From an uncultured Fidelibacterota bacterium (GTDB lineage: Bacteria; Fidelibacterota; Marinisomatia; Marinisomatales; TCS55): DNA of 49,757 nt. A model generated the notes under the pieces. The model searched no databases, was not told the origin of the DNA, and saw nothing but the letters and a program-made list of their open reading frames with translations. Both the position numbers and the translations under genes were made by a program. Of the stretch, positions 28,242 through 37,205 are shown in pieces; within the stretch, counting starts at the first letter, position 1; every line of letters starts with the position of its first letter. Location of the stretch: the NCBI GenBank assembly GCA_913062595.1, contig CAJXWT010000006.1:1-49757 (forward strand), in the 5' to 3' direction.

Positions 28242-28460
28242 TATTTCCCTTGGTGTTTTTATTTTGGAATCCCGTAATTTAATATCCACTAAAATGTAAT
28301 GTGACTTTATTATATTCTGTTTTCGGAAATAATAATATTTTATCGCCATGACCATCAAAAAGTGAACCCATAAATATTATTTATCTGATAGTAAAAACAG
28401 TGGTAGAAGTAAATTTCCTGATCAATTATAGAACTATAATTTTTATCTCAAATAACTTCA

Positions 28461-29090
28461 ATGAAAAATAAGACTATATTAATTTTTCTATTACTTCTAG
28501 TTGGGTCGATTACCCAAGCACAGGATGTCCTAATAAAGGAGCTGAACAATCCATTGTATACCCTGCCGGATAATATGCCCCTACAGACAAAACTTCTCTG
28601 GGCAGAAAATGGTTTACTAAGAAAAACAAATTTGTTCCAGGTGGATCGGCCCCGGGAACTCGAACTGCGCACAAAAATGCTGCAGCTGCACCAGAAGCTA
28701 GCCCTGGGTACCTTAGGATTGATGTTTGCCCAGGGATATCTGGGTTTCCAGTTACAGGATGCCACAACAAATTACATGGAATTAAGTGATCGCCATGCTG
28801 CTCTGGGTAAGGTTGCTTTTGGATCCTACCTCACTTCAGCGATGTTGAGTTATACAGCACCTCCAGCATTGCGCTATAATCGTAAAATTGATTCTATAAG
28901 AATCCATAGGTGGCTTTCTATCATTCATTTTACAGGTATGCTTGCTCTTCCTTATCTTGGTGAAAAGGTTTCCGGACCTCATGATTCAATCAAATCTAGA
29001 GATAGGGCATTATATATTCACCGCGGGATTGCAGTTACTACAATAAGTACAATGGCTTTATCTGCATTAATAATATTCTTACCATTTTGA
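28461..29090 (+). CDS. b561-like four-helix membrane protein (putative heme b electron carrier)
   Basis: A 209-residue protein with an N-terminal signal peptide (cleavage after about residue 20, TQAQ) and four later membrane helices. Each helix begins with a histidine: H77 (LHQKLALG), H112 (RHAALGK), H149 (IHRWLS) and H187 (IHRGIA). One His per helix in four helices is the layout of di-heme cytochrome b561-like proteins. The family call is by pattern only. The gene ends one base before yceI; E. coli yceJ (a b561 protein) and yceI have the same arrangement. A TATAAT at 28435-28440 is a possible -10 element, without a clear -35. Confidence 0.6.
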   Translation: MKNKTILIFLLLLVGSITQAQDVLIKELNNPLYTLPDNMPLQTKLLWAENGLLRKTNLFQVDRPRELELRTKMLQLHQKLALGTLGLMFAQGYLGFQLQDATTNYMELSDRHAALGKVAFGSYLTSAMLSYTAPPALRYNRKIDSIRIHRWLSIIHFTGMLALPYLGEKVSGPHDSIKSRDRALYIHRGIAVTTISTMALSALIIFLPF

Positions 29091-29091
29091 T

Positions 29092-29613
29092 ATGACTGTT
29101 AGATTTACTTTTCTTTATCTATTGCCATACCTGCTATTCGGACAGACCTTTGAAGTGAGTAAGGCCAGTAAAATTACCTATTATGGTTCACATTATGCCC
29201 ATGACTGGCAGGGGCATTCTTCAGTCATCAGCGGCAGAATTTTATATGATGCAGATGACCAAACAGCAAACAGTTGTTCTCTGCGTGTCGATCTGGTAAC
29301 CTTTAATAGCGGAGTTTCAAACCGAGATTCAAATATGCTTACCAACCTGGACGCTTTTCAATACCCAGATGTAATGTTTGTTTCAAATGAGATTTCCGTG
29401 GAGGGGATGAAGGCATCCATCAAGGGACAACTTACATTTCATGGAATTACAAAAGATATAAACCTCACAGCAGATATATCAGTCACTGATGGATTTAAAG
29501 CGGAAGGATCATTTACTATTTTGCTATCTGATTATGAGGTTGAAAGACCCGCATTACTTTTTAAAAAGATCGGAGACGAAATGAAATTAAAATTTCATAT
29601 TGTTGCAAAATGA
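29092..29613 (+). CDS. YceI-family periplasmic lipocalin-like protein
   Basis: A 173-residue secreted protein with a short signal peptide (to about residue 19) and the YceI beta-barrel pattern: SKASKITYYGSH, then NMLTNLDAFQYPDVMFVS and GQLTFHGITKDINL. YceI proteins bind isoprenoid chains such as polyprenyl or ubiquinone-type molecules. Tight linkage to the b561-like gene suggests the pair handles a lipid quinone or a related redox carrier in the periplasm. That functional link is inference. Confidence 0.92.
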   Translation: MTVRFTFLYLLPYLLFGQTFEVSKASKITYYGSHYAHDWQGHSSVISGRILYDADDQTANSCSLRVDLVTFNSGVSNRDSNMLTNLDAFQYPDVMFVSNEISVEGMKASIKGQLTFHGITKDINLTADISVTDGFKAEGSFTILLSDYEVERPALLFKKIGDEMKLKFHIVAK

Positions 29614-29631
29614 ATTTTGCCTCAATAGCTG

Positions 29632-29657
29632 AAATTTAATTCAATAGAATAAAATTT
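29632..29657. terminator. weak AT-rich hairpin between convergent genes
   Basis: AAATTTAATTC and GAATAAAATTT can form an imperfect AT-rich stem around a short AATA loop, between yceI (plus) and the SDR gene (minus). It lacks a G+C stem and a clean T tract. The rest of the 144-base gap shows nothing recognisable. Confidence 0.25.
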
Positions 29658-29757
29658 AACTGGTTCGATCTGCATCGCTGCACAGTGTAGTTGAACATGT
29701 CCTTGCCATTGGCCATATACCTTTTCTTTTTGATTAATTGAAAATACGATCAGTGAA

Positions 29758-30501
29758 TTAAAAGAAAATTTTATAATACAACGGTGTGGGAAGCCATCGT
29801 GTCGCATATAGGATCATTTTTACCTGCCAGGGTAGTATATATGTTTTTTTACCATTATCTATTGCTTTTACCATTTTCCTGGCAGCATCTTCAGTTTCCA
29901 GTAAAAAGGGCATTGGGAATTTATTCTCGTCTGTCATTTCACTCACAATAAATCCAGGGCAAATTGCAGTGAGTTGAATTTTGTATTTCTTGAGCGCCAT
30001 CCGCCAGCTATCGGCCAACATGCGTACAGCAGATTTGGAGGCCGAGTAGCCGCCATGAAAAGCAATGGGCCTGAAACTTGCAATAGAACTGATGATCACA
30101 ATTTTCCCAGATGAATTTTCCTTCATTGTTGGCACAAAGGGAATAATTGAATTGGTAACGCCCAAGACATTAGTTGAAAAAACCTGGTTGATTTGGGTGG
30201 CTTCACCGGAACTTATTTTGTCAGAATAGGCCACCCCCGCGTTTGCAATGATAATATCAATACCATTGGCAGCAGCTATGAATTCTTTTGCCGTGTCTGC
30301 AGAACTATCCTGATCAGTAACATCCAGTGTATATGTAAACACATCTGCTGCGCCCGATTCCTTACATTGCTGGGCAATACCCGTCAGCTTTTCAGATCTG
30401 CGGGCTGATATGCCAAGGGTTGCACCGCGTTTAGCATATTCTATTGCCAGCGCTGCGCCAATTCCACTACTGGCGCCAGTTATAAATACTTTTTCACTCA
30501 T
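29758..30501 (-). CDS. short-chain dehydrogenase/reductase
   Basis: A 247-residue classical SDR with TGASSGIG at the N-terminus, ANAG, the catalytic serine in IISSIAS and YSASKSAV with Tyr and Lys. The C-terminal end (about 215-247) is basic and hydrophobic and may touch the membrane. The SDR subgroup that reduces sphingoid or steroid-type substrates looks like this, but no substrate can be named. It is the last gene of a four-gene minus-strand operon; its ATG overlaps the stop of the preceding gene by four bases. Confidence 0.92.
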   Translation of the reverse strand: MSEKVFITGASSGIGAALAIEYAKRGATLGISARRSEKLTGIAQQCKESGAADVFTYTLDVTDQDSSADTAKEFIAAANGIDIIIANAGVAYSDKISSGEATQINQVFSTNVLGVTNSIIPFVPTMKENSSGKIVIISSIASFRPIAFHGGYSASKSAVRMLADSWRMALKKYKIQLTAICPGFIVSEMTDENKFPMPFLLETEDAARKMVKAIDNGKKTYILPWQVKMILYATRWLPTPLYYKIFF

Positions 30502-31052
30502 AAGTTTTCCACATATTTACGGTTGGTTGATCTGCGAAATTCATCTAGGACTGAATATTCGCTGAAATTTTTCATGGTCAGGCGAAATAAAATTAATCCT
30601 TTGTTTGAAGATGCGTAAGCAACGGGTAGTTTAGTTTTTAAATTACGATCTCTGGTTACCAAGAATTCAAAGCGATCGCCATCAATTTCTGTATTGGTGA
30701 TCTTATAGAAAGCATCTGTATTGCGGTTGTGGGCATGGATCGACCAGTACCGATCATCGGAAGGTACAGGAGCGCTTACGTGTAGATTGCCCTCTTTGAG
30801 ATCATAAGGTATTAGTGTATATATGAAATCTGGATTTGGTTTTCGGGAGGAGGCTACATCACTAAGACAGGCGGGGTTGGAATAAACAATGCCTTCTACC
30901 CAGCGTTCACCGCATTCTGGCCGGTATTCTGTTCGCGCTCTTTTCAGGTCTTTATCCAGTTTAGACATGACAATATGGGGCCCTATCCATAAGAAGAAGG
31001 CATGTGCTAAAACCGCGGCAGCGAAGAATTTAATTATCCAATTCAGCAGCAT
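30498..31052 (-). CDS. DUF1254-like single-domain membrane-anchored protein
   Basis: A 184-residue protein with an N-terminal membrane helix (about 5-25) and an outside domain. The NPDFIYTLIPYDLKEG...YWSIHAHNRNTDAF pattern is reminiscent of DUF1254. In many bacteria DUF1254 and DUF1214 are joined in one protein of about 450 residues; here they are separate neighbours. Function of the family is not established. The gene follows the DUF1214-like gene by one base and overlaps the SDR by four. The family assignment is by eye only. Confidence 0.6.
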   Translation of the reverse strand: MLLNWIIKFFAAAVLAHAFFLWIGPHIVMSKLDKDLKRARTEYRPECGERWVEGIVYSNPACLSDVASSRKPNPDFIYTLIPYDLKEGNLHVSAPVPSDDRYWSIHAHNRNTDAFYKITNTEIDGDRFEFLVTRDRNLKTKLPVAYASSNKGLILFRLTMKNFSEYSVLDEFRRSTNRKYVENL

Positions 31053-31053
31053 A

Positions 31054-31650
31054 TTAATTCAATGGTAAAATTGACCCTACAGGGACAGAATGCTTGTTTT
31101 TATAATAGGATTCTTTTGGACCATAGATGCGCATGACAATATTAAAATCATTACCGGCGTGACTAATTGCCTGTTGATCAGGGTATTTGGTTAGATCATC
31201 TGTAATAATGATTTCGTATTGTTCGTTTTCATTTAATTTAATCCTGTGAAAACTGGCAATCGTTTCCTCATATGGTTCAATACGGCGATTGTTAAAATCA
31301 TATACGACAAAACTCCAGTAGCGACAATCTGGAGGCGTACCCTGTAAAATGTAATCCTGGTTGCCTAGAAGGGGTGTCTGATTATCATCGTACATGGCTT
31401 CCAGGTAAATAATTTCTGGCCGAATACTGCCGACTAGCCCTGTAAACGCAATGTAATTTCGCAACCATGGGTTTTGGCCTTCCATGGATTGGTCAAAATG
31501 TGAAATCCATTGATTACGATGTACATCACCTAGCATCATCTGAGCAAGGGGTGTTGTATGAGTAAATTGATAAAAAACCATAAAACTCAACAGGATTCCT
31601 GCAAAGATTGGTAATACAGTATCTTTCAATAGGTCCTGATTCTGCATCAT
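31054..31650 (-). CDS. DUF1214-like single-domain membrane-anchored protein
   Basis: A 198-residue protein with one N-terminal helix (about 9-28). A beta-rich extracytoplasmic region contains YWSFVVYDFNNR and ends with NIVMRIYGPKE, the sort of closing strand and RxYxP motif seen in DUF1214. It starts with an ATGA overlap with the small membrane protein gene and is followed after one base by the DUF1254-like gene. The two may form a heterodimer equivalent to the fused family; this is inference. Confidence 0.58.
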   Translation of the reverse strand: MMQNQDLLKDTVLPIFAGILLSFMVFYQFTHTTPLAQMMLGDVHRNQWISHFDQSMEGQNPWLRNYIAFTGLVGSIRPEIIYLEAMYDDNQTPLLGNQDYILQGTPPDCRYWSFVVYDFNNRRIEPYEETIASFHRIKLNENEQYEIIITDDLTKYPDQQAISHAGNDFNIVMRIYGPKESYYKNKHSVPVGSILPLN

Positions 31651-32042
31651 TTAAAAGACCCCAGGCGTAGTGCATAGCTACCCCACAGCAGGAAGAACAA
31701 CAGAAATATACCTGCAAAAACCCAACCCCAAATATGTTCAACGGTAGTCGCGGCCCACAATAGTCCTACGGTGGCAGAACCAGCCCAGACAACAGCCCAG
31801 CGCAGCTTAGTACGCATAGCTTCCAGATCAAATTTTGATGCGAGGAGGGAACTGTAACCAATACCAAATAGCGCCGCAGCCACGATCCGTGCTGCCAGTG
31901 GGTCTAAAGGAACATAGCCTAAAATTTCCGCAGTTGTTTCCGGAAAAAAGAAGAATGGAATAGCGAATGCATAATCAACGTAAAAATGAAATACCAGCCA
32001 ATTTCGTAATGAGTTGGGAACTCCCTGTTTGCTTGTGTCCAT
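31647..32042 (-). CDS. small four-helix membrane protein, unknown
   Basis: A 131-residue protein made almost entirely of four hydrophobic helices (about 17-40, 50-70, 80-102, 105-125), with a short polar N-terminus. I do not assign a family. It is the first gene of the minus-strand operon and is divergent from the arylsulfotransferase gene across 76 bases. It may be a membrane partner of the DUF1214/DUF1254-like pair. Confidence 0.75.
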   Translation of the reverse strand: MDTSKQGVPNSLRNWLVFHFYVDYAFAIPFFFFPETTAEILGYVPLDPLAARIVAAALFGIGYSSLLASKFDLEAMRTKLRWAVVWAGSATVGLLWAATTVEHIWGWVFAGIFLLFFLLWGSYALRLGSFK

Positions 32043-32118
32043 TAGTAATTCAATTTAAGTTCTTAAAATATTCCGTCTTTATTCTAAGGAAAATTATGCT
32101 AGGAGGCAACTGATCGCA

Positions 32119-34479
32119 ATGAAAGGCGAAAACAGAGTTTTAGATCGCCTAGAGAATGTTGAGTTATTGCTAGCCTGGGTTATCCCTGGCGCAGGATTAG
32201 TCTTGGGGATCTATAAGTGGGTGATTCAAGAGCACGCACCTTATTTCTTCTTTTTCACATTAATACCGCCGATCATTTTTGGCTATACTGTTGTATACTT
32301 GGCGAGCCGTCACTGGAAACTCTGGGTATGGCGTACCAACCTCAGTCGGGATGGCTTTCAACCTACCATTGGTTTGATCTGGGGTGGTATTACCCAAATG
32401 CTGTTATTTTGTGTGGGCAATGCATTGGCCTTTACCAGCACATTTTCCGGAAAGCTGGAATGGATAATTATTATAATGTTTGTGAGTACGGTTTTTGGTT
32501 TATTAAACGATATTTTTTCAATGGAAGATGGTTTTATTGCTGTTTTCAACCGTGCTCATTATAAAAAGGAAGGATCCGTGCGATCCGTTCTTAGCTATGG
32601 TGTGATGCTCTATGGCCTATATTCATTTATCTTTTCACTCATTTGCATGGTGGGTCATTCGTTCCTGATGGGGCCGGTACCGTTCTCGTTTTTCGCCTGG
32701 CTGACTGGCATGGCGTCATTTCTACTGGCCACTCCCTTTTTATTGATCAACTATCGCAATTACCAGTTATTGGAGCAATACAAGACCAGCAAGGAGGGTA
32801 GGGTTGGAAAAACTGTCTCCGTTTCGTTACTGATTAAATACAGAAAACGAATTTTTCAAGCTGTGCTAGCTCTGATTGGCGCGGGCCTAGTGTTTTTCGT
32901 TGCCCGGGTGGTGGAAATGTCGGAGCGTGATATTCCTGATTTTGTATCGCCTGATATCCATTTACCATACGCTCAGATCACGGCGCCAGGAGACACAAGT
33001 CTTCTAGTAGATCTTATTCCAGGAAAAAAAGGGCCATTTACCCTTTGTCCAGATTTTGATGCCCGGATTCGTCGCTATTCCTGGGTCCCGCAAAATCAAG
33101 AGGATTTACTGACACTGGTACCTAACTATCATGAAACGGTAAATGCAGTATCGCTGAACGATCAGGTTATCTCATTGGCCGGTCCGATAAAAATACCTGG
33201 AGACCAGGCCGGTAAGGAATACAGAATTGGTGTTAGAGGCACTGAGGATGATCAGATCGCGGAATATGTTATTCTTGTCTTGCCAACTAGTTTCTTGCCA
33301 TTACAGGTCAAGATCCATGATTATAATAAGGTCGGTGATGGTTTAATTTTCTCTGGGAATTTTGTGGTACAGAAGTTCAGGGATTGGTCCATGATATTTC
33401 GTGACATTTATGAAGAATGGGGTACTGAAGGTGCCTGGGGAGCACTCTTTAACACGATTTATACTCGTTTTACTATTCCGAAAAAAGTAACCGAGCAAAC
33501 TGATGCACCTATTCCAGAGCCAGACCGGCCCTATTTACCCTACACTTATGTACTGGATAAATATGGGACGCCTTTATTCTACAAGATGGCTGGAATGGGC
33601 TTTTCCGCTTTCCGTCCTTATAAATATGGTTTTCATTTTGGGATGGTTCATCAATATACCCAATACGCTATCGGACTGGGTCGCACCAACCTGCTGGATG
33701 AGAATTTCAAACCAGATGGTTTTCAGATCATTCCATTGGCGGACGTAAAAACTGAACTGCATGATTTTCGCTGGCTGGATGATGGTCGAATTATACAACT
33801 TGGCGCGAAAGAGCATCCCTGGCCAGATGGTCGATTAGAGAAAATTGAAAGTGGCTATATCTACATTACTGATGAAGAAGGGAATGTGCTACTGGAATGG
33901 GATTCCTTTGACCATGTACCCATTGATTTAAGTGTAGCGCCGGTGGAAGACTGGTCCATGCGGACCTACGATTACTTTCACATGAATAACGTCACACCGC
34001 TACGTGATGGAAACTACCTGGTCTCAGCTAGACATACACAGACAATCATGAAAATTGATGGCACCACAGGGGACGTGCTCTGGCATATGGGTAAGGGTCG
34101 CGCAAATGAATTTACTTTCATAGATGATCCTTATAATGGTTTTTCGCACCAACATGCCTCCTATGAACTGGAAAATGGTAATATCCTGCTGTTAGATAAT
34201 GGCTTGGATCATACACAAAAACTATCCAGAGTTCTAGAATATAAGGTTGATGAGGTAGCCAAAACCGCAACATTGGTTTTCAGTAAGGAATTTCCAACAT
34301 ACCAGGCTTATGTGGCAGGTAATGCGTATCGTCAAGATAATGGCAATACAATCGCCGCCTTTGGTTCTCAGGGTTACGTTGAGGAATTTGATGATCAGGG
34401 ATGGCCAGTCCTTTCGTACAGACAAGGGGGCTTGATTTACCAGGCCATAAAATCTAAACTGCCCTGGAAAAATGAATAA
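32119..34479 (+). CDS. seven-TM domain fused to an arylsulfotransferase-type (ASST) beta-propeller
   Basis: A 786-residue protein in two parts. Residues about 12-275 hold seven hydrophobic helices of no recognised family. The remainder is extracytoplasmic and ends with an ASST-like propeller (about 480-786), with DYFHMNNVTPLRDGNYLVS, MKIDGTTGDVLWHMG and FSHQHASYELENGNILLLDNG. In bacterial AssT a histidine is the sulfuryl acceptor; several His residues here (in FHMNNV, in SHQHAS) are candidates. Known AssT enzymes are soluble periplasmic proteins, so the membrane fusion is unusual. The start is ATG 32119, with AGGAGG at 32101-32106. The acceptor or donor substrate is unknown. Confidence 0.78.
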   Translation: MKGENRVLDRLENVELLLAWVIPGAGLVLGIYKWVIQEHAPYFFFFTLIPPIIFGYTVVYLASRHWKLWVWRTNLSRDGFQPTIGLIWGGITQMLLFCVGNALAFTSTFSGKLEWIIIIMFVSTVFGLLNDIFSMEDGFIAVFNRAHYKKEGSVRSVLSYGVMLYGLYSFIFSLICMVGHSFLMGPVPFSFFAWLTGMASFLLATPFLLINYRNYQLLEQYKTSKEGRVGKTVSVSLLIKYRKRIFQAVLALIGAGLVFFVARVVEMSERDIPDFVSPDIHLPYAQITAPGDTSLLVDLIPGKKGPFTLCPDFDARIRRYSWVPQNQEDLLTLVPNYHETVNAVSLNDQVISLAGPIKIPGDQAGKEYRIGVRGTEDDQIAEYVILVLPTSFLPLQVKIHDYNKVGDGLIFSGNFVVQKFRDWSMIFRDIYEEWGTEGAWGALFNTIYTRFTIPKKVTEQTDAPIPEPDRPYLPYTYVLDKYGTPLFYKMAGMGFSAFRPYKYGFHFGMVHQYTQYAIGLGRTNLLDENFKPDGFQIIPLADVKTELHDFRWLDDGRIIQLGAKEHPWPDGRLEKIESGYIYITDEEGNVLLEWDSFDHVPIDLSVAPVEDWSMRTYDYFHMNNVTPLRDGNYLVSARHTQTIMKIDGTTGDVLWHMGKGRANEFTFIDDPYNGFSHQHASYELENGNILLLDNGLDHTQKLSRVLEYKVDEVAKTATLVFSKEFPTYQAYVAGNAYRQDNGNTIAAFGSQGYVEEFDDQGWPVLSYRQGGLIYQAIKSKLPWKNE

Positions 34480-34498
34480 TTAACAAGGAGTGGGTTAT

Positions 34499-35662
34499 AT
34501 GACTAAAGATAACCAGTCTTTTGAAACAAAACTGATTCATGCCGGTGAACCTAAACCCCGCATAGCTGGTGCAATAAATGTTCCCATATTTCAAAGTTCG
34601 ACTTATGAATATGCCGGAGAGGGCAGTTATCACGATGTACGCTATCTACGGTTAAGTAATACGCCAAATCACCTGGCTCTGCACAAAAAGCTCGCCGCCT
34701 TGGAAGGAGCAGAAGCAGCATTGGTTACATCAAGCGGAATGAGTGCTATCACCACTGCCTTACTCACATTTTTGAAGGCCGGTGATCACCTATTAGCTCA
34801 TAATACATTATATGGTGGAACTGCAAACTTTGTGAATAATGAATTACCTAGATATGGTATTGAACGTGACCTGATCGATGCCACAAACCCCAGTGATTGG
34901 GAGTCCAAATTAAAGCCGAACACCAAGGTGATCTATGTAGAAACAATCACAAATCCAATCATGGATGTACCGGAACTAGGAAAAATTGTAGAATTTGCCA
35001 AAACGCATGAACTCATTTCCATGATTGACAACACTTTCGCCAGTCCTGTACTGTATTGCCCTGTGGTACAGGGATTTGATCTTTCACTGCATTCCTGTAC
35101 AAAATATATCAATGGCCATTCCGATATCGTCGCCGGTGCTGTCATCGGTAGCGCAGATTATCTTGGTCAGGTAACAAAAAAATTAAACCATCTGGGTGGA
35201 TCTCTGGATTCGAATGCCTGTTTTCTGCTGCATCGCGGTGTAAAGACACTGGCCTTGCGTATGAATAAACAATGTGAAAATGCTATGCTTATCGCCCCTT
35301 TTCTTGAAAATCATCCCCAGCTGAAAAAGGTGAACTACCCGGGCCTGGAATCAAACAGTAGTTTTGAGCGGGCAAAAGAACATTTATGTGGTTTTGGGGC
35401 CATGTTAAGTTTCGAAATAGATGGTGATGTTGATCAGGCGGATCAATTTATAAACCATTTGCAGTATGCTATCAAGGCACCCAGCCTTGGCGGTGTAGAA
35501 ACACTGGTAACCCGCCCGGTCACTACATCTCATGCGCTGATGGATAAAGCCGAACGAGAAGTGGCGGGCATTTCCGATACATTAATTCGTTACTCAGTGG
35601 GTATTGAAGCAGCAGATGATCTTATCGCAGATCTGCAGCAAGCGCTGGAACATATTGGTTAA
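34499..35662 (+). CDS. Cys/Met metabolism PLP-dependent enzyme (trans-sulfuration family)
   Basis: About 387 residues of the cystathionine gamma-synthase/beta-lyase/gamma-lyase/methionine gamma-lyase family. It has PIFQSSTYEY near the N-terminus, the PLP-phosphate region VTSSGMSAITTAL, the Tyr of LYGGT, the PLP-ring Asp in MIDNTFASP, and the Schiff-base Lys in SCTKYINGHSD. The C-terminus has the substrate Arg in a SVGIEAADDLIADL context. The reaction subtype cannot be fixed by eye. The frame opens at GTG 34490, but that overlaps AAGGAG (34485-34490), which is the ribosome site for ATG 34499; the latter is used. Confidence 0.92.
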   Translation: MTKDNQSFETKLIHAGEPKPRIAGAINVPIFQSSTYEYAGEGSYHDVRYLRLSNTPNHLALHKKLAALEGAEAALVTSSGMSAITTALLTFLKAGDHLLAHNTLYGGTANFVNNELPRYGIERDLIDATNPSDWESKLKPNTKVIYVETITNPIMDVPELGKIVEFAKTHELISMIDNTFASPVLYCPVVQGFDLSLHSCTKYINGHSDIVAGAVIGSADYLGQVTKKLNHLGGSLDSNACFLLHRGVKTLALRMNKQCENAMLIAPFLENHPQLKKVNYPGLESNSSFERAKEHLCGFGAMLSFEIDGDVDQADQFINHLQYAIKAPSLGGVETLVTRPVTTSHALMDKAEREVAGISDTLIRYSVGIEAADDLIADLQQALEHIG

Positions 35663-35695
35663 TATTAGAGATGTTGAGATAAAAAATATTAAGAC

Positions 35696-36313
35696 TCAGA
35701 CGTTCTCAACTAAGGGCGGGTTATTCTTATATTTATTTTCCGGTTTTGGTCCCAGGTCCCGCTGATAATATTCAAATGTTTTTCCCGTACCCTGCCAGTT
35801 ATCCACCCGGCTGATGATCTTAATATCACCGGTAAATTTTGCGGATATTGATTCCTTCACGTGTCCGGTGATGTAGCGGATGTCATCCCGTTTCTTGGCC
35901 CAGCTGAGATACACCCGCTTGAGGATCTTGGCGTAACCGTTACCTTTAAACTTGCTTATAACCACAAACGCATATGTATATAAGGTGTTGGCCTTGTCAA
36001 AATTTTCATCCGTGCGGGCCCAGGGCTCGGTACTAAGCTCTTCCAAAGGAACGCCAATAATATAGCCAATGATCTCTCCGCGATAGCGAGCGATGAAGGG
36101 CAGGGAACCCTGTTTATTAAAATATTTTTGTATGGTAGTTCTAGTCAGGACTGCCGCTTGCCCGAATTCTTTGGACAGGTGCCGGGATATTTCGATGAGC
36201 TGGGGATGATCCTCTTCACCCACGTGTTCCATCAGTTCGATCTGAAATGGTCCGGAGGAAGCGATAACCCGGGATTTCGAGGCCAGTTTCACGGTTAAAT
36301 TCAATTGTTCCAT
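35696..36313 (-). CDS. GNAT-family N-acetyltransferase
   Basis: A 205-residue protein. The central part fits a GNAT fold: PFIARYRGEIIGYIIGVPLE is the beta2-beta3 hairpin, and LYTYAFVVISKFKGNGYAKILKR is strand beta4 and the acetyl-CoA pyrophosphate loop (KGNGYA). An N-terminal 70 residues precede it. The substrate cannot be inferred. It is divergent from pyrF and not visibly part of an operon. Confidence 0.7.
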   Translation of the reverse strand: MEQLNLTVKLASKSRVIASSGPFQIELMEHVGEEDHPQLIEISRHLSKEFGQAAVLTRTTIQKYFNKQGSLPFIARYRGEIIGYIIGVPLEELSTEPWARTDENFDKANTLYTYAFVVISKFKGNGYAKILKRVYLSWAKKRDDIRYITGHVKESISAKFTGDIKIISRVDNWQGTGKTFEYYQRDLGPKPENKYKNNPPLVENV

Positions 36314-36410
36314 ATAGCAGCGAATTTAGCCACCAAATTTGAATATGGGTGAAAAAACATCGGCAATCCCTGCTTTCTGGTTGGCGGTAACGGAAGTAAA
36401 TTCCCCGCCG

Positions 36411-37205
36411 GTGAAATCGTTTAACGCACGACTATCAGAGCATATTTCTGCCACAGGTTCCCACCTCTGCGTTGGCCTGGATATAAACCCTGAAGCGCTG
36501 CAGATGAATTATTCGACTCTGGATGATTTAAAAGCGCACACCAGGAAAGTTATTAAGGCTACGGCAGGACTAGCGGCCGTATACAAACCCAACCTGGCAT
36601 TTTTTGAGCGTTGGGGCAGTGCCGGTATAGAATGGCTGGAAGAGACCATGGAATGGATCGGTGATTCGGCCCTGACTATTGGTGACGCTAAGCGGGGTGA
36701 CATTGGTAACACCGCCCGGCAATATGCTGCCAGCTTATTTGAATACTTTGGTTTTGACGCGGTCACGGTTAATCCTTATATGGGCCGCGATGCAATAGAA
36801 CCATTTACACAGGCTAGTGAAAAGGGTGTCTTTGTACTTTGCCGTACATCCAATGCATCTGCCGGTGATATCCAAGATAATGAAATCAATGGGGAACGGA
36901 TTTTTGAGTCCGTTGCCAGGCTTGTGAGCAAGTTGAATAGCAATGATAATCTGGGGTTGGTGGTTGGCGGCACATCGGCCGCCGAAATTGCAGGAATTCG
37001 TGAACTGGCGCCGGGACTGCCATTCTTGATTCCAGGGATTGGGGCCCAGGGAGGCGATCTGGAAACCAGTTTCAGATCAGGGAATACGAATGGTATCGCG
37101 GTAATTAATGTTTCCCGGAGCATAATATTCGCCGGTAATCAGGGATCCAAGGATATCCGTGCTGAAGCACAGCGCTACGTAAAAATAATGCAGGATCTAA
37201 AATGA
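36411..37205 (+). CDS. pyrF: orotidine 5'-phosphate decarboxylase, type 2
   Basis: Catalyses the last step of UMP synthesis. About 264 residues, with [10 protein letters not shown] near the start, YKPNLAFFE, and the catalytic Asp-Lys-Asp array in [12 protein letters not shown]. The later NPYMGRDAI and GIGAQGGD (phosphate site) match the type 2 (mycobacterial-type) branch. The frame extends to TTG 36339 and ATG 36345, but homology begins about 24 residues in; GTG 36411 fits the usual length and is chosen, without a strong ribosome site. It overlaps pyrE by four bases. Confidence 0.93.
   Translation: MKSFNARLSEHISATGSHLCVGLDINPEALQMNYSTLDDLKAHTRKVIKATAGLAAVYKPNLAFFERWGSAGIEWLEETMEWIGDSALTIGDAKRGDIGNTARQYAASLFEYFGFDAVTVNPYMGRDAIEPFTQASEKGVFVLCRTSNASAGDIQDNEINGERIFESVARLVSKLNSNDNLGLVVGGTSAAEIAGIRELAPGLPFLIPGIGAQGGDLETSFRSGNTNGIAVINVSRSIIFAGNQGSKDIRAEAQRYVKIMQDLK

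Noticed and set aside
28242-28358. 39-residue extension of the saccharopine dehydrogenase-like protein
   Set aside because: ATG 28241 has a good AAGGGA site and puts the Rossmann motif at the usual N-terminal position.
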